The notes: a model not told the origin generated them from the letters alone. A DNA stretch of 7,930 bases from Thermoplasmata archaeon (GCA_021799315.1 JAJZAR010000064.1:1-7930), one strand, 5' to 3'. Shown: positions 1 through 6,169, counted from the first letter of the stretch. Numbers and translations are program-made.

Positions 1-975
1 TCCGATCTATCCTCTATAATTATATGGAATTACAGTGAGTTGGACCATGTTAAATCTTATATACTGGAGAATAACAAATTCAATCCATTCAATGGTTCCA
101 TGGAATTCAATCGCACGGGTTATTACAATCTCATCGTGAAATTCATCAATAAATACGGCAGTGCTTCCTTCAGGAATTTCTCTATTGGCTACAGTAACAT
201 AACACCCTCAATCGAGGTATATCATTGGAAAAACGTTTTGAAAAATAATTCCACAGAAACCATTTCAATCAAGGTCAAGACCACATTTGGGCTTAAGACC
301 GAATCGGTGCAAGGAAAAGGATTCACTCTAAAAGCAGGAATCAGCAATTATTCCCTTTCCTATCATAGAGATGGGAATTATCACGTATTCATACATGCAA
401 TAGGATTGGCAAATAACAGTGCCCAAATGGAACTCAACACAACCGTCGTCTATTTTACCACATTGCAGGGAATAAGCATCTCCTATTCCACATTTTTTCT
501 AAATTTCAAAGGGGCAGTTACTCTTTTGGGGAACGCCACACAAAGAGCCAGTATACAGTGGTTATCAGATGGAAAATCTGTTGGAACCATGGAACAAATG
601 AACGGGACATTTTCTACAGGTTTTCACACAATTGAAGTGAAAGCAATGTATAGAAACCAATCTGTGGAAAAGACATTCACCTTCTTCACTTTCACCCCTT
701 TTCTTCTGATCCCTCCAATGGTTCTTATCATTGCCTATCCAGTATATGGTGTTATTACAGCAAATAATGATAACAGAGAACTCATAGAAAATCTGATGAC
801 CATGGACGACTGTACTATGCGCAATGTGGTGAATGTTCTCAGGAAAAAACACTTTCCTCGAAAAAAAATAATGAGCGCTGTTACTTTCATGGAACAGAAA
901 GGTATCTTGAGGGTTGTTTCCGACCCGGATGGGAACAAAATTCTGGAAATTGTTTCAAAACATAAGAAAGAGTGA
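1..975 (+). CDS. Surface protein with C-terminal cytosolic winged-helix-like tail (5' partial)
   Basis: The frame is open from the first base, so the true start lies outside the window; the TTG at 40 is only the first possible start inside it. What is visible is about 230 residues rich in Ser, Thr, Asn and aromatic residues with beta-like alternation and about ten N-glycosylation sequons (NRT, NFS, NIT, NST, NYS, NTT, NAT, NGT, NQS). One hydrophobic membrane segment follows (nt about 691-759, FLLIPPMVLIIAYPVYGVI). The last roughly 70 residues (nt 760-972) are charged, with Lys/Arg-rich helices and the pattern of a small winged helix, ending KILEIVSKHKKE. Inferred topology is outside domain, one membrane pass, cytosolic tail. 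That suggests a membrane-bound sensor or regulator, but the family is not recognised and the winged-helix reading is from pattern only. The next gene begins 32 bases after the stop, so the two may be co-transcribed. Confidence 0.75.
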   Translation, partial: SDLSSIIIWNYSELDHVKSYILENNKFNPFNGSMEFNRTGYYNLIVKFINKYGSASFRNFSIGYSNITPSIEVYHWKNVLKNNSTETISIKVKTTFGLKTESVQGKGFTLKAGISNYSLSYHRDGNYHVFIHAIGLANNSAQMELNTTVVYFTTLQGISISYSTFFLNFKGAVTLLGNATQRASIQWLSDGKSVGTMEQMNGTFSTGFHTIEVKAMYRNQSVEKTFTFFTFTPFLLIPPMVLIIAYPVYGVITANNDNRELIENLMTMDDCTMRNVVNVLRKKHFPRKKIMSAVTFMEQKGILRVVSDPDGNKILEIVSKHKKE

Positions 976-1007
976 TATATGAAAATTTATTTACGCTTTT
1001 AATCAAG

Positions 1008-1637
1008 ATGAAATTCATTCACGTTTCCATTGTTATATTCGCATTGATGGTGATCATACTGCCTCTGTCTTCCATGGCAGGTGTATCCGGCAATATGCAG
1101 GCTCATACAGACATGACAGAGGCAAATAGTGCCGTGGTAAGCCCCTATGTGAACCCATTGCAAAATGTAACAGTAGCTCCCAGCACGCTTCCTTCTTACA
1201 CCTATTATTATGGGCCAGCAAATACTGCCTGCAACATAACCTCTGCGGACTGGACAAATATATTCGCAAACGTGTTTAACGATAGGAGTATCATATCGTA
1301 TAATTTCTCAGCCAATACAACGGAGTTTCTCATTATTTTTGACATTACATATACAGGATTGAATCCCTTCGGCTTGACCTATGTTCAGGCACTATCACAG
1401 CAGGGAAACCTGAGTGTTTCCCACGAAAGAGCCGCCTTTTGGACTGTTGCTAATAAAACTTCACTGATAAAGGGCTACACGAACTTGGAGGCACTGAATC
1501 ATGGGGCTTGGCCTGGATTTTCATGGTCAAGAATCAGGGTGCTTCCAATAAATCTCACGTATGAATACACAGGAATAATGATTGCTGTGGTGATATCAGT
1601 ATTTGCGCTATATTTTGTATTTAATAGAAGGAAGTAA
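1008..1637 (+). CDS. Exported, C-terminally anchored glycoprotein-like protein, unknown function
   Basis: I chose the ATG at 1008 (209 aa) because it places a short Lys-containing n-region directly before a hydrophobic stretch (FIHVSIVIFALMVIILPLSS), a typical signal peptide. A GTG at 972 would add 12 residues and overlap the previous stop codon. Residues about 185-205 (IMIAVVISVFALYFVF) form a second membrane segment followed at once by NRRK, a stop-transfer signal, so the roughly 160-residue middle should lie outside the cell. That part has seven sequons (NVT, NIT, NFS, NTT, NLS, NKT, NLT), many Tyr/Phe/Trp residues and a single Cys, consistent with a glycosylated envelope protein. I recognise no enzymatic motif. 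It follows another sequon-rich surface protein in the same orientation, so the pair may act together at the cell surface. Confidence 0.75.
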   Translation: MKFIHVSIVIFALMVIILPLSSMAGVSGNMQAHTDMTEANSAVVSPYVNPLQNVTVAPSTLPSYTYYYGPANTACNITSADWTNIFANVFNDRSIISYNFSANTTEFLIIFDITYTGLNPFGLTYVQALSQQGNLSVSHERAAFWTVANKTSLIKGYTNLEALNHGAWPGFSWSRIRVLPINLTYEYTGIMIAVVISVFALYFVFNRRK

Positions 1638-1684
1638 ATTCCTTAACAAAATTGTTTAATTCCATACCTGTGATATACCTTTAT

Positions 1685-2248
1685 ATGAAACCAAAAATTG
1701 TTCTTGGTGTAACCGGGGCTTCTGGAAGTGTTCTTGCGGAAAGATTTCTTGAATTTGCAGATGCTGAGGTGCATCTCGTTATATCGTCTAATTCTGAGCA
1801 GGTCATAGAATATGAGACAGGGCATGGTTCTGATAAGTTGAAGGAAAAAGCATCCTTTGTTTATAATGATAATGATGTGGCTGCACGAATCAGTTCTGGC
1901 AGTTTTATATTCAATGCCATGGTTGTGATGCCATGCTCAATCAACACTCTTGCCAAAATATCTTCGGGTATATCCGACAGTCTCATAACCAGATCGGCCG
2001 CGGTGGCAATGAAGGAAAGACGAAGGCTTATTCTTGTTCCCAGAGAAATGCCTCTCAGCCAGATAGCCCTTGAAAATATGCTGAGAATAACAAATGCCGG
2101 TGGCATAATAGCTCCCGCCATGCCTGCATTCTACACAAAGCCTGAAACGGTCATGGACATGGTTGATTTTATCGTGGGTCGGGTTATGGACCTGTGTGGG
2201 CTTGAAAATAAATTGGTGAAAAGATGGAGGACGGAGGAGAGGGATTAA
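1685..2248 (+). CDS. ubiX: Flavin prenyltransferase UbiX
   Basis: UbiX attaches a dimethylallyl group to reduced FMN, making the prenyl-FMN cofactor used by UbiD-family decarboxylases. At 187 aa the protein has the normal family length. Visible hallmarks are the N-terminal flavin-binding GVTGASGS loop (residues 8-15), the SSGSF segment (70-74), MPCSINTLA (82-90), the REMPLS motif (120-125) and APAMPAFY (143-150) with the Tyr used in catalysis. I took the ATG at 1685 because it starts directly at the first beta strand (MKPKIVLGVTG). A TTG at 1652 would add 11 unrelated residues. The gap after the previous stop is 47 bases and contains AT-rich sequence about 26 bases upstream, so a leaderless mRNA is plausible. 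Its end overlaps the next gene by 25 bases. No ubiD is in the window. Confidence 0.95.
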   Translation: MKPKIVLGVTGASGSVLAERFLEFADAEVHLVISSNSEQVIEYETGHGSDKLKEKASFVYNDNDVAARISSGSFIFNAMVVMPCSINTLAKISSGISDSLITRSAAVAMKERRRLILVPREMPLSQIALENMLRITNAGGIIAPAMPAFYTKPETVMDMVDFIVGRVMDLCGLENKLVKRWRTEERD

Positions 2249-2691
2249 AGTTTCTTGCGGATAATATGCTGGGGAGGCTTGCAAGATACATGAGAATACT
2301 TGGTTATGACACATCTTATCCAAATATACAGGCACCTGACCTTGTTCTTGTGGAAATGAGCAGGAAAGAGGATAGAATATTGATATCAAGAGATAAGCAG
2401 TTGCATGAACGCTGGAAGAATTCCTTTCTCATAACATCTGACAAATTGGACGATCAGTTATGCCAGATAACAGAAAGATTTCACCCATCCATGCAAAGCC
2501 TCTTTTCCAGATGCACTGCATGCAATGGCCTGCTTGTCCAACCCTATGCGCCATGCGTTGAGAAATATTACAGAGGAGATGTAAAGGAGGTTCAGCAATG
2601 TGATACCTGTGGGAAATGTTATTGGAGAGGTACCCATACACAGAGTATAGTAGGGTATCTTCGTAGACTGGGGATTTACATTGAAAGTTAA
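2224..2691 (+). CDS. Mut7-C (DUF82) PIN-like RNase domain protein with zinc ribbon
   Basis: The protein has 155 aa if started at the ATG at 2224. The core begins at KFLADNMLGRLARYMRILGYDT (residues 9-30), the signature opening of Mut7-C proteins, with Asp13 as the first putative metal ligand. ILISRDKQL (52-60) supplies the second acidic site and SDKLDD (72-77) further acidic residues. A C-terminal zinc ribbon is formed by C97-x2-C100 and C126-x2-C129, followed by the family's YWRGTH. Mut7-C is a PIN-like nuclease fold named after the C-terminus of MUT-7; RNase activity is expected but not shown here. The start is uncertain: the first eight residues are Gly/Glu-rich, arise within the ubiX overlap, and contain a Shine-Dalgarno-like run (GGAGGAGAGG, 2233-2242) directly before the conserved part. 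The gene overlaps ubiX by 25 bases and pelota by 11, indicating one operon. Confidence 0.9.
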   Translation: MEDGGEGLKFLADNMLGRLARYMRILGYDTSYPNIQAPDLVLVEMSRKEDRILISRDKQLHERWKNSFLITSDKLDDQLCQITERFHPSMQSLFSRCTACNGLLVQPYAPCVEKYYRGDVKEVQQCDTCGKCYWRGTHTQSIVGYLRRLGIYIES

Positions 2692-3706
2692 AGACTTGGA
2701 AAAGGGATGGAAAGAGATATACATTGAATCCACAGATGATCTGTGGTATCTGAAGAATCTAATCGATAGAGGATCCATAGTTGCAAAGACTGTGATGAGG
2801 CGAGAAGAACGGTCTGATGATATGGAAAGAAGTAAGGAGATTCCAAGAAAACCTGTGATGGTAGAACTCAAACCCGAGAAGGTATTTTTCCAGCCCTATA
2901 CTGATAATCTGAGGGTCCAGGGTATCATTGTGTCAGGCTCGGAAGATCTACAGGGGCAACACCAATCCATGCAAATATCAGCAAAAGAGTCTGTGGAATT
3001 ATTCAGGGAAAACTGGCAAAGCCTTTCCGGGCATATACTAAAAGAGGCTCTTCTGCGAAATGCAAGTGAGTGTATTTTTATAGTGATGGATGACGAAAAT
3101 GCTCTTCTGGCTGAGCTTCATGATTATGGCATCAGGGAAATGGTGAGAGTACCTTCTGGAAAAATGGGGAAAGCATATCAGACAGGATATTCCAAAATCG
3201 GATACTTCCAAGAGATACGGAAAGCCCTGGAATCTATAAAATATTCAGGAAACGCAATCATAACTGGCCCAGGGTTCGAAGGACCAGATTTTTATCTTTA
3301 CATGAAGGAAAATGCAATGCCAGGAGTCACATTTCATCAGATTCCGTCCACAAGGGAAGATGTTGGAGCAATCTATGAAATAATTGCGGCGGACGAAGTC
3401 AGGAAGATCCTTGGGGATTCCAGACTCTCCAGAGAGAAGAAATTCATGGATGCATTTCTTGAAGGTTTGGGTAAACATAAGCTCGTTTCCTATGGATTGG
3501 GAATTGTTGCAACTGCTGCAAATATGGGCGCAGTCTCTGAATTGATGGTGGTCGAGGAGAAAATTAGTGATGTTAAAGTCGTTAATTTAATGGATGAAGT
3601 GATGAATTCTGGAGGTACAGTCAATATATGTTCCGACAGCAGCAATTATCATGATATGGTCTCCTCATTTGGAGGTATTCTCGCTCTGCTGAGATACGAT
3701 ATCTGA
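2681..3706 (+). CDS. pelA: Pelota (aPelota/Dom34), ribosome rescue and mRNA surveillance factor
   Basis: Pelota enters the A site of stalled or empty ribosomes and, in archaea with aEF1A and ABCE1, splits them. The 341-aa length is normal. The N-terminal Sm-like domain (about 1-130) shows DDLWYLKNLIDRGSIV and EKVFFQPYTDNLRVQGIIV. The central domain (about 130-255) contains VMDDENALLAELHDYGIREM and ITGPGFEGPDFY. The C-terminal eRF1-3-like domain (about 260-341) shows VSYGLGIVATAANMGAVSEL and ends with FGGILALLRYDI, the classic Pelota terminus. As expected, the GGQ hydrolysis motif of eRF1 is absent. Start is TTG at 2681, since the family begins MKVxxxDLxxGW and no ATG occurs nearby; GGGGAT at 2670-2675 may serve as a weak Shine-Dalgarno site. 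The first 11 bases lie inside the Mut7-C gene, suggesting coupled translation. Confidence 0.95.
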   Translation: MKVKDLEKGWKEIYIESTDDLWYLKNLIDRGSIVAKTVMRREERSDDMERSKEIPRKPVMVELKPEKVFFQPYTDNLRVQGIIVSGSEDLQGQHQSMQISAKESVELFRENWQSLSGHILKEALLRNASECIFIVMDDENALLAELHDYGIREMVRVPSGKMGKAYQTGYSKIGYFQEIRKALESIKYSGNAIITGPGFEGPDFYLYMKENAMPGVTFHQIPSTREDVGAIYEIIAADEVRKILGDSRLSREKKFMDAFLEGLGKHKLVSYGLGIVATAANMGAVSELMVVEEKISDVKVVNLMDEVMNSGGTVNICSDSSNYHDMVSSFGGILALLRYDI

Positions 3707-3744
3707 TGCAATATCCAAAACACACAAAATACTGGTCCTTATTC

Positions 3745-3790
3745 TGGAGTTTGAGGTTCCATGCCATAACTCCAATATCAATTGATTTTT
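3745..3790 (+). terminator. Possible 3' stem-loop and T-tract after pelota
   Basis: A 7-bp inverted repeat (TGGAGTT 3745-3751 and AACTCCA 3768-3774, 16-base loop) lies about 40 bases after the pelota stop. It is followed 11 bases later by a T5 run (3786-3790). Archaeal termination depends mainly on T-runs, so the T5 is the more relevant element. The evidence is weak because the stem is short. Confidence 0.3.
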
Positions 3791-3893
3791 CTGTAATATG
3801 TTGAGATATCTATTACTGAAAGGATTTAGCTACTATTCAATAAAAATGAATCTTCGCTCCAACAGTCAATTACATCACCAATTTCATTACAAA

Positions 3894-3903
3894 ACATATT
3901 ATG
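3894..3903 (+). promoter_or_regulatory. TATA-like box for the hemerythrin gene (leaderless)
   Basis: ACATATTATG is centred about 25 bases before the ATG at 3923. This is the spacing expected when transcription starts at or next to the start codon. No Shine-Dalgarno site is present before that ATG, which fits a leaderless mRNA. Confidence 0.45.
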
Positions 3904-3922
3904 CTGTCATCAATGTATTTGT

Positions 3923-4348
3923 ATGGAAGAAGCTATATCTGCAGAACACAGTGAGTTGATGGTTCTTTTATACACAGCTGAACAGGAAAGTCACGACAGC
4001 TCAGGGATAATTAAGGAAGTTACCAATATCTTTTCAGCACATGCGGATAGGGAAGAAGAAACATTGATTCCCGTTCTGCAGTTCATGAAGGAATGGTCTT
4101 CAGGAATTAAGGAAGTCAATGTCTCCTTTTTGAAAGGAAAAGCTAAAGATTTTGAGGTGGAGATAAGTACTATGATTAAGGAACACGCCATAATCCTGAA
4201 TCTTTTTGATGAAATAAACATAAAAGACCAAAAAAATTCCTGCGAATTGAATAATCTAAGAAGCTTTATGAAGAGACATTCGACTATTGAGGAATATTAC
4301 TTTTATCCAATGGCCACGTCTGCATGCAACATAATTGAGGAGCTATGA
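3923..4348 (+). CDS. Hemerythrin-like HHE cation-binding protein
   Basis: This 141-aa soluble, all-helical protein has the HHE layout: helix 1 with H9 (AISAEHSEL), helix 2 with H40 and E44 (FSAHADREEETLIPVL), helix 3 with H88 (MIKEHAIILNLFDEI), and helix 4 with H119 and E123 (MKRHSTIEEYYFYPMA). The H-x3-E pairs and third His are the usual ligands of a di-iron site in hemerythrin and HHE proteins. The family binds O2 or NO, takes part in iron or oxidative-stress handling, or works in repair of iron centres; the sequence alone does not decide which. The ATG at 3923 directly precedes helix 1 and has a TATA-like box at leaderless spacing, so the gene probably forms its own unit. A long spacer separates it from pelota. 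Confidence 0.85.
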   Translation: MEEAISAEHSELMVLLYTAEQESHDSSGIIKEVTNIFSAHADREEETLIPVLQFMKEWSSGIKEVNVSFLKGKAKDFEVEISTMIKEHAIILNLFDEINIKDQKNSCELNNLRSFMKRHSTIEEYYFYPMATSACNIIEEL

Positions 4349-4359
4349 AGACAAACAAC

Positions 4360-4395
4360 CTTTTGTATCTTCCTTTACATGTGAAATTACAAAAG
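4360..4395 (+). terminator. Stem-loop after the hemerythrin gene
   Basis: Perfect 8-bp inverted repeat (CTTTTGTA 4360-4367, TACAAAAG 4388-4395) with a 20-base loop, beginning 11 bases after the stop codon. There is no T-tract behind it, so it may be a 3'-end or mRNA-stabilising hairpin rather than a true terminator. Confidence 0.3.
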
Positions 4396-4736
4396 ATATT
4401 CAACAGGTGAGGTCTGTATGATATCGTATTCCTTAATGTATAGTTTGCCGGGTTAGAAAGGAATGAAATAAATCATATGTAGAGTTCGGAGTAAAATACT
4501 GGAATTTCTGGCACATTTCGTCAATTACCATGAGAACACGACATCTCCCTCCTTGAAACCAGCAGCATTGTAATTCTCGTTTATTCAGCAATCATTTTCA
4601 TTAAACGTTTAGTGTTAAGATCTCAAGTTAAATTAAACCGTTCTATGTTATCAAATAATCGTAAGAAGCACAGATTCAATTTGCAAATAAATCGTTAGCT
4701 CACCTCATATATTGTGGTTTAATCCCCAATAGCAGC
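4396..4736. other. Intergenic stretch without a recognisable gene
   Basis: All frames are broken by stops and no ORF here is credible. On the - strand (about 4525-4584) a 20-codon open stretch reads NAAGFKEGDVVFSW, reminiscent of the core of PDZ-type domains, but it is flanked by stops and could be chance or the last trace of a decayed gene. The stretch ends at the tRNA-Leu remnant. Confidence 0.4.
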
Positions 4737-4778
4737 GCGGAGATGGCGGGCTAGACTAAAGGTGATGGATTTACGGTC
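4737..4778 (+). pseudogene. Decayed 5' half of a tRNA-Leu gene
   Basis: The stretch matches the intact tRNA-Leu at 5921-6005. Positions 4750-4778 are identical to 5935-5963 at 26 of 29 bases, covering the D arm, the 5' strand of the anticodon stem (ATGGA) and the anticodon loop (TTTACGG here, TTTAGGG in the intact gene). The first six bases, GCGGAG, also match, with one gap in between. Homology stops abruptly at 4778: the 3' anticodon strand, variable arm, T arm and 3' acceptor strand are missing, so it cannot fold as a tRNA. The stop codon of vapC1 (- strand, 4777-4779) lies exactly at this break, pointing to a past insertion or recombination here. Confidence 0.7.
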
Positions 4779-5211
4779 AACCCATCCATTGGTTAACAGG
4801 TATCCTTTTGATCTCCTTGATGCCATCAAAATCTGCATCATCAGTTATAATTTCAGATATGTTCCGTTCTATTGCACAAGACAGGTGAATTGAATCTCGC
4901 GGTTTCAAATTGTATTTTTCACGGATAACCTGGCTTCTTCTAATTATTTCATCATCTACCGGTATAAATCTTAGGAAAGGAAAATTTATGAATTTCTTAC
5001 CGACTTCAACTGCATCTGTTTTCCCTAATGTTCTTTCAACAACATAGGAGACCTCATCCCAAGTTAAAGTTGAGGTATACGCCTGAATGTCCTTTCTCTC
5101 AATTTGTGTTAGTATCCTCCTTGCTGCTTCGGACTCTTTGATGTCATTATAGAGAACAGGGTATAGGAAAACGTTGGAATCAATGTAGAATGTTCCTTTC
5201 ATACTGCTCAT
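4777..5211 (-). CDS. vapC: PIN-domain toxin of a VapBC pair (VapC-like RNase)
   Basis: VapC toxins are Mg-dependent PIN ribonucleases that cut tRNA or rRNA when not held by their antitoxin. This 144-aa protein has all acidic positions: D11 (YIDSNVF), E53 (TWDEVSY), D106 (KPRDSIHLSCA) and D124/D125/D127 (ITDDADF), so it looks catalytically intact. Two starts are possible, the ATG at 5211 or the fourth codon ATG at 5202; both overlap the antitoxin gene (by 32 or 23 bases), which implies coupled translation. The gene ends at the break point of the tRNA-Leu remnant, so its last codons and stop may have been shaped by that junction. The C-terminus NQWMG gives no sign of truncation of the PIN core. 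Confidence 0.92.
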   Translation of the reverse strand: MSSMKGTFYIDSNVFLYPVLYNDIKESEAARRILTQIERKDIQAYTSTLTWDEVSYVVERTLGKTDAVEVGKKFINFPFLRFIPVDDEIIRRSQVIREKYNLKPRDSIHLSCAIERNISEIITDDADFDGIKEIKRIPVNQWMG

Positions 5212-5434
5212 CTGCTATTTTCTTAATATCAACTTTCTTGGCAAGTTTCTTAGAATAAGTGGTGCAATAATAGTCAACATAAGTCACTGATTCTGGTTTG
5301 AGCTTCTTTATTATAACAGAATCATCCATAATATCGACAATAACTTCAGAATATTCCTTGATTCCGATCTTGTCTCTGATCTCCTTAGGTATGACTACCT
5401 GGCCCTTAGGTCCAACAGTCGTCTTTTTTTCCAT
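5180..5434 (-). CDS. vapB: AbrB/SpoVT-type antitoxin of the VapBC pair
   Basis: I placed the start at the ATG at 5434 (84 aa), not the upstream ATG at 5494. From 5434 the protein begins MEKKTTVGPKGQVVIPKEIR, the standard opening of the swapped-hairpin AbrB DNA-binding domain (residues 1-45), and the TATA-like box sits 26 bases upstream. The 20 residues added by the upstream ATG would be encoded by the promoter and operator. The C-terminal half (KPESVTYVDYYCTTYSKKLAKKVDIKK and on) is the expected tail that covers the toxin active site. In this family the antitoxin, alone or with toxin, represses its own promoter; a perfect palindrome just upstream fits this. Confidence 0.9.
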   Translation of the reverse strand: MEKKTTVGPKGQVVIPKEIRDKIGIKEYSEVIVDIMDDSVIIKKLKPESVTYVDYYCTTYSKKLAKKVDIKKIADEQYERNILH

Positions 5435-5439
5435 ATAGT

Positions 5440-5455
5440 AGTTATATGTATAACT
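5440..5455 (-). promoter_or_regulatory. Palindromic candidate operator of vapB1
   Basis: A perfect inverted repeat, AGTTATA-TG-TATAACT on the + strand, lies five bases before the vapB1 ATG and directly abuts the TATA-like box. Its position would let a bound dimeric AbrB-type antitoxin block transcription start. Operator function is inferred from symmetry and place. Confidence 0.55.
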
Positions 5456-5465
5456 TATATTTATA
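5456..5465 (-). promoter_or_regulatory. TATA box of the vapBC1 operon (leaderless)
   Basis: Read on the - strand this is TATAAATATA, centred about 26 bases before the ATG at 5434. It matches the archaeal TATA consensus well and predicts a transcript starting at the start codon, which supports the shorter vapB1 start. Confidence 0.55.
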
Positions 5466-5600
5466 CTGTTCCAACTCTTGTTGCATACCGCCAATTACAC
5501 TAATAGCATACAGTTTTCTGCCGACATTAGTAATATATTTGTCCCATACACACGAGATGATCATCGCAGTCATCTGAAAGGTTTCAAACTTAATGCTTTT

Positions 5601-5840
5601 TCAAAATAAGTTCTGGAGTGCACCGTTCTCCCTCCGAAGTGAGCCACGATGACTCTTTGCAAATGAAATTTCAACATTTCTATTAAGGCAGCCATTGATC
5701 TGCATTCTCTTGATTTCTCTCTTCTTATCTATAATAGTATTATCATGGTGTTCCAGTTCTATGATAACCCGAACACGCGTACTACATGTATCACAACAAA
5801 AATTTTCCGAGAAGTTAATCCGAAGTTCTCCCACTCGCAT
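5601..5840 (-). CDS. Doubtful small ORF, possible gene remnant
   Basis: A 79-codon open frame starts with ATG at 5840, immediately after an in-frame TAG. It contains a Cys cluster (FCCDTCSTRVRVIIELEHH, residues about 14-33), a basic middle (IDKKREIKRM) and a Cys/Asn-rich tail, but matches no family I can name. There is no good Shine-Dalgarno site before it, and an ORF of similar length exists on the opposite strand. It lies in the otherwise empty 0.48-kb gap between vapB1 and tRNA-Leu. It may be the end of a degraded mobile-element protein, a small Cys-rich protein, or non-coding. Confidence 0.25.
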   Translation of the reverse strand: MRVGELRINFSENFCCDTCSTRVRVIIELEHHDNTIIDKKREIKRMQINGCLNRNVEISFAKSHRGSLRRENGALQNLF

Positions 5841-5886
5841 CTATAGGAGAATGATGCCCACCCAAAGCTCAACCAATTTTGGATAT

Positions 5887-5899
5887 TTTTAATATACTT
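5887..5899 (+). promoter_or_regulatory. Box A (TATA) promoter of tRNA-Leu
   Basis: TTTTAATATACTT is centred about 28 bases before the mature tRNA 5' end, the usual place of box A in archaeal tRNA genes. Confidence 0.5.
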
Positions 5900-5920
5900 C
5901 GGGATAATACGGAACATCAG

Positions 5921-6005
5921 GCGGAGGTTGTCGAGCTAGGCTAAAGGCGATGGATTTAGGGTCCATTCCCGTAGGGGTTCGCCGGTTCGAATCCGGCCCT
6001 CCGCA
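5921..6005 (+). tRNA. tRNA-Leu (anticodon UAG)
   Basis: It reads CUA and, by wobble, other CUN leucine codons. The acceptor stem GCGGAGG (5921-5927) pairs with CCTCCGC (5998-6004), and discriminator A follows at 6005. The anticodon stem ATGGA (5950-5954) pairs with TCCAT (5962-5966) around the loop TTTAGGG, giving TAG as anticodon. The long variable arm (TCCCGTAGGGGTTC region) marks a class II tRNA. The T arm is GCCGG-TTCGAAT-CCGGC (5981-5997). No CCA is encoded and no intron is present. A T5 run follows directly. A broken copy of its 5' half lies at 4737-4778, and VapBC pairs lie on both sides. Confidence 0.97.
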
Positions 6006-6010
6006 TTTTT
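6006..6010 (+). terminator. T-tract terminator of tRNA-Leu
   Basis: TTTTT directly follows the discriminator base, a typical archaeal oligo-T termination signal. Confidence 0.5.
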
Positions 6011-6092
6011 AGAAATATATCCTCTTTTCTTTGATGGTCATACTTAGTAAGATTTATTTGGTTATATCTTATAAAAGTATTATATTGCAGAT

Positions 6093-6169
6093 CACTTGCC
6101 TCGAAATATGACTCAGATCATAGGCAAATGCATGTTTCGTGGTCCGGTTTGGCATTATCAAGGCAAGTG
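6093..6169. repeat. Inverted repeat pair, possible hairpin RNA or miniature element
   Basis: CACTTGCCT (6093-6101) and AGGCAAGTG (6161-6169) are perfect 9-bp reverse complements enclosing 59 bases. The 5' arm can alternatively pair with AGGCAA at 6122-6127 to form a smaller hairpin. A TATA-like run (TTATAAAAG, about 6069-6077) lies about 26 bases before the left arm on the + strand, so a short transcript is conceivable. No target duplication is seen around it. It lies between tRNA-Leu and the 3' end of vapC2. Confidence 0.3.

Noticed and set aside
1937..2389. Minus-strand 150-codon ORF opposite ubiX and the Mut7-C gene
   Set aside because: It is the complement of two clearly recognisable genes and has no family signature.
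4525..4584. Minus-strand stretch reading NAAGFKEGDVVFSW, like the core of a PDZ domain
   Set aside because: Only 19 codons between stops, with no matching sequence on either side. Similarity over about ten residues can arise by chance, so I did not call a pseudogene.
4737..4800. Split or intron-containing functional tRNA at the remnant, helped by ATGGAT/ATCCAT pairing (4765-4770 with 4784-4789)
   Set aside because: No T arm, variable arm or 3' acceptor strand follows, and the sequence after 4778 is coding for vapC1, so a working tRNA is unlikely.
5435..5494. Longer vapB1 starting at ATG 5494
   Set aside because: The extra 20 residues would be encoded by the TATA box and palindrome, and AbrB domains begin at the MEKKTTVGPKGQ position.
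5495..5600. Palindrome GATGATCATC (5556-5565) with a nearby CTGA, considered as a box C/D sRNA
   Set aside because: The C box consensus RUGAUGA is not matched, and no properly spaced C'/D' pair is present.
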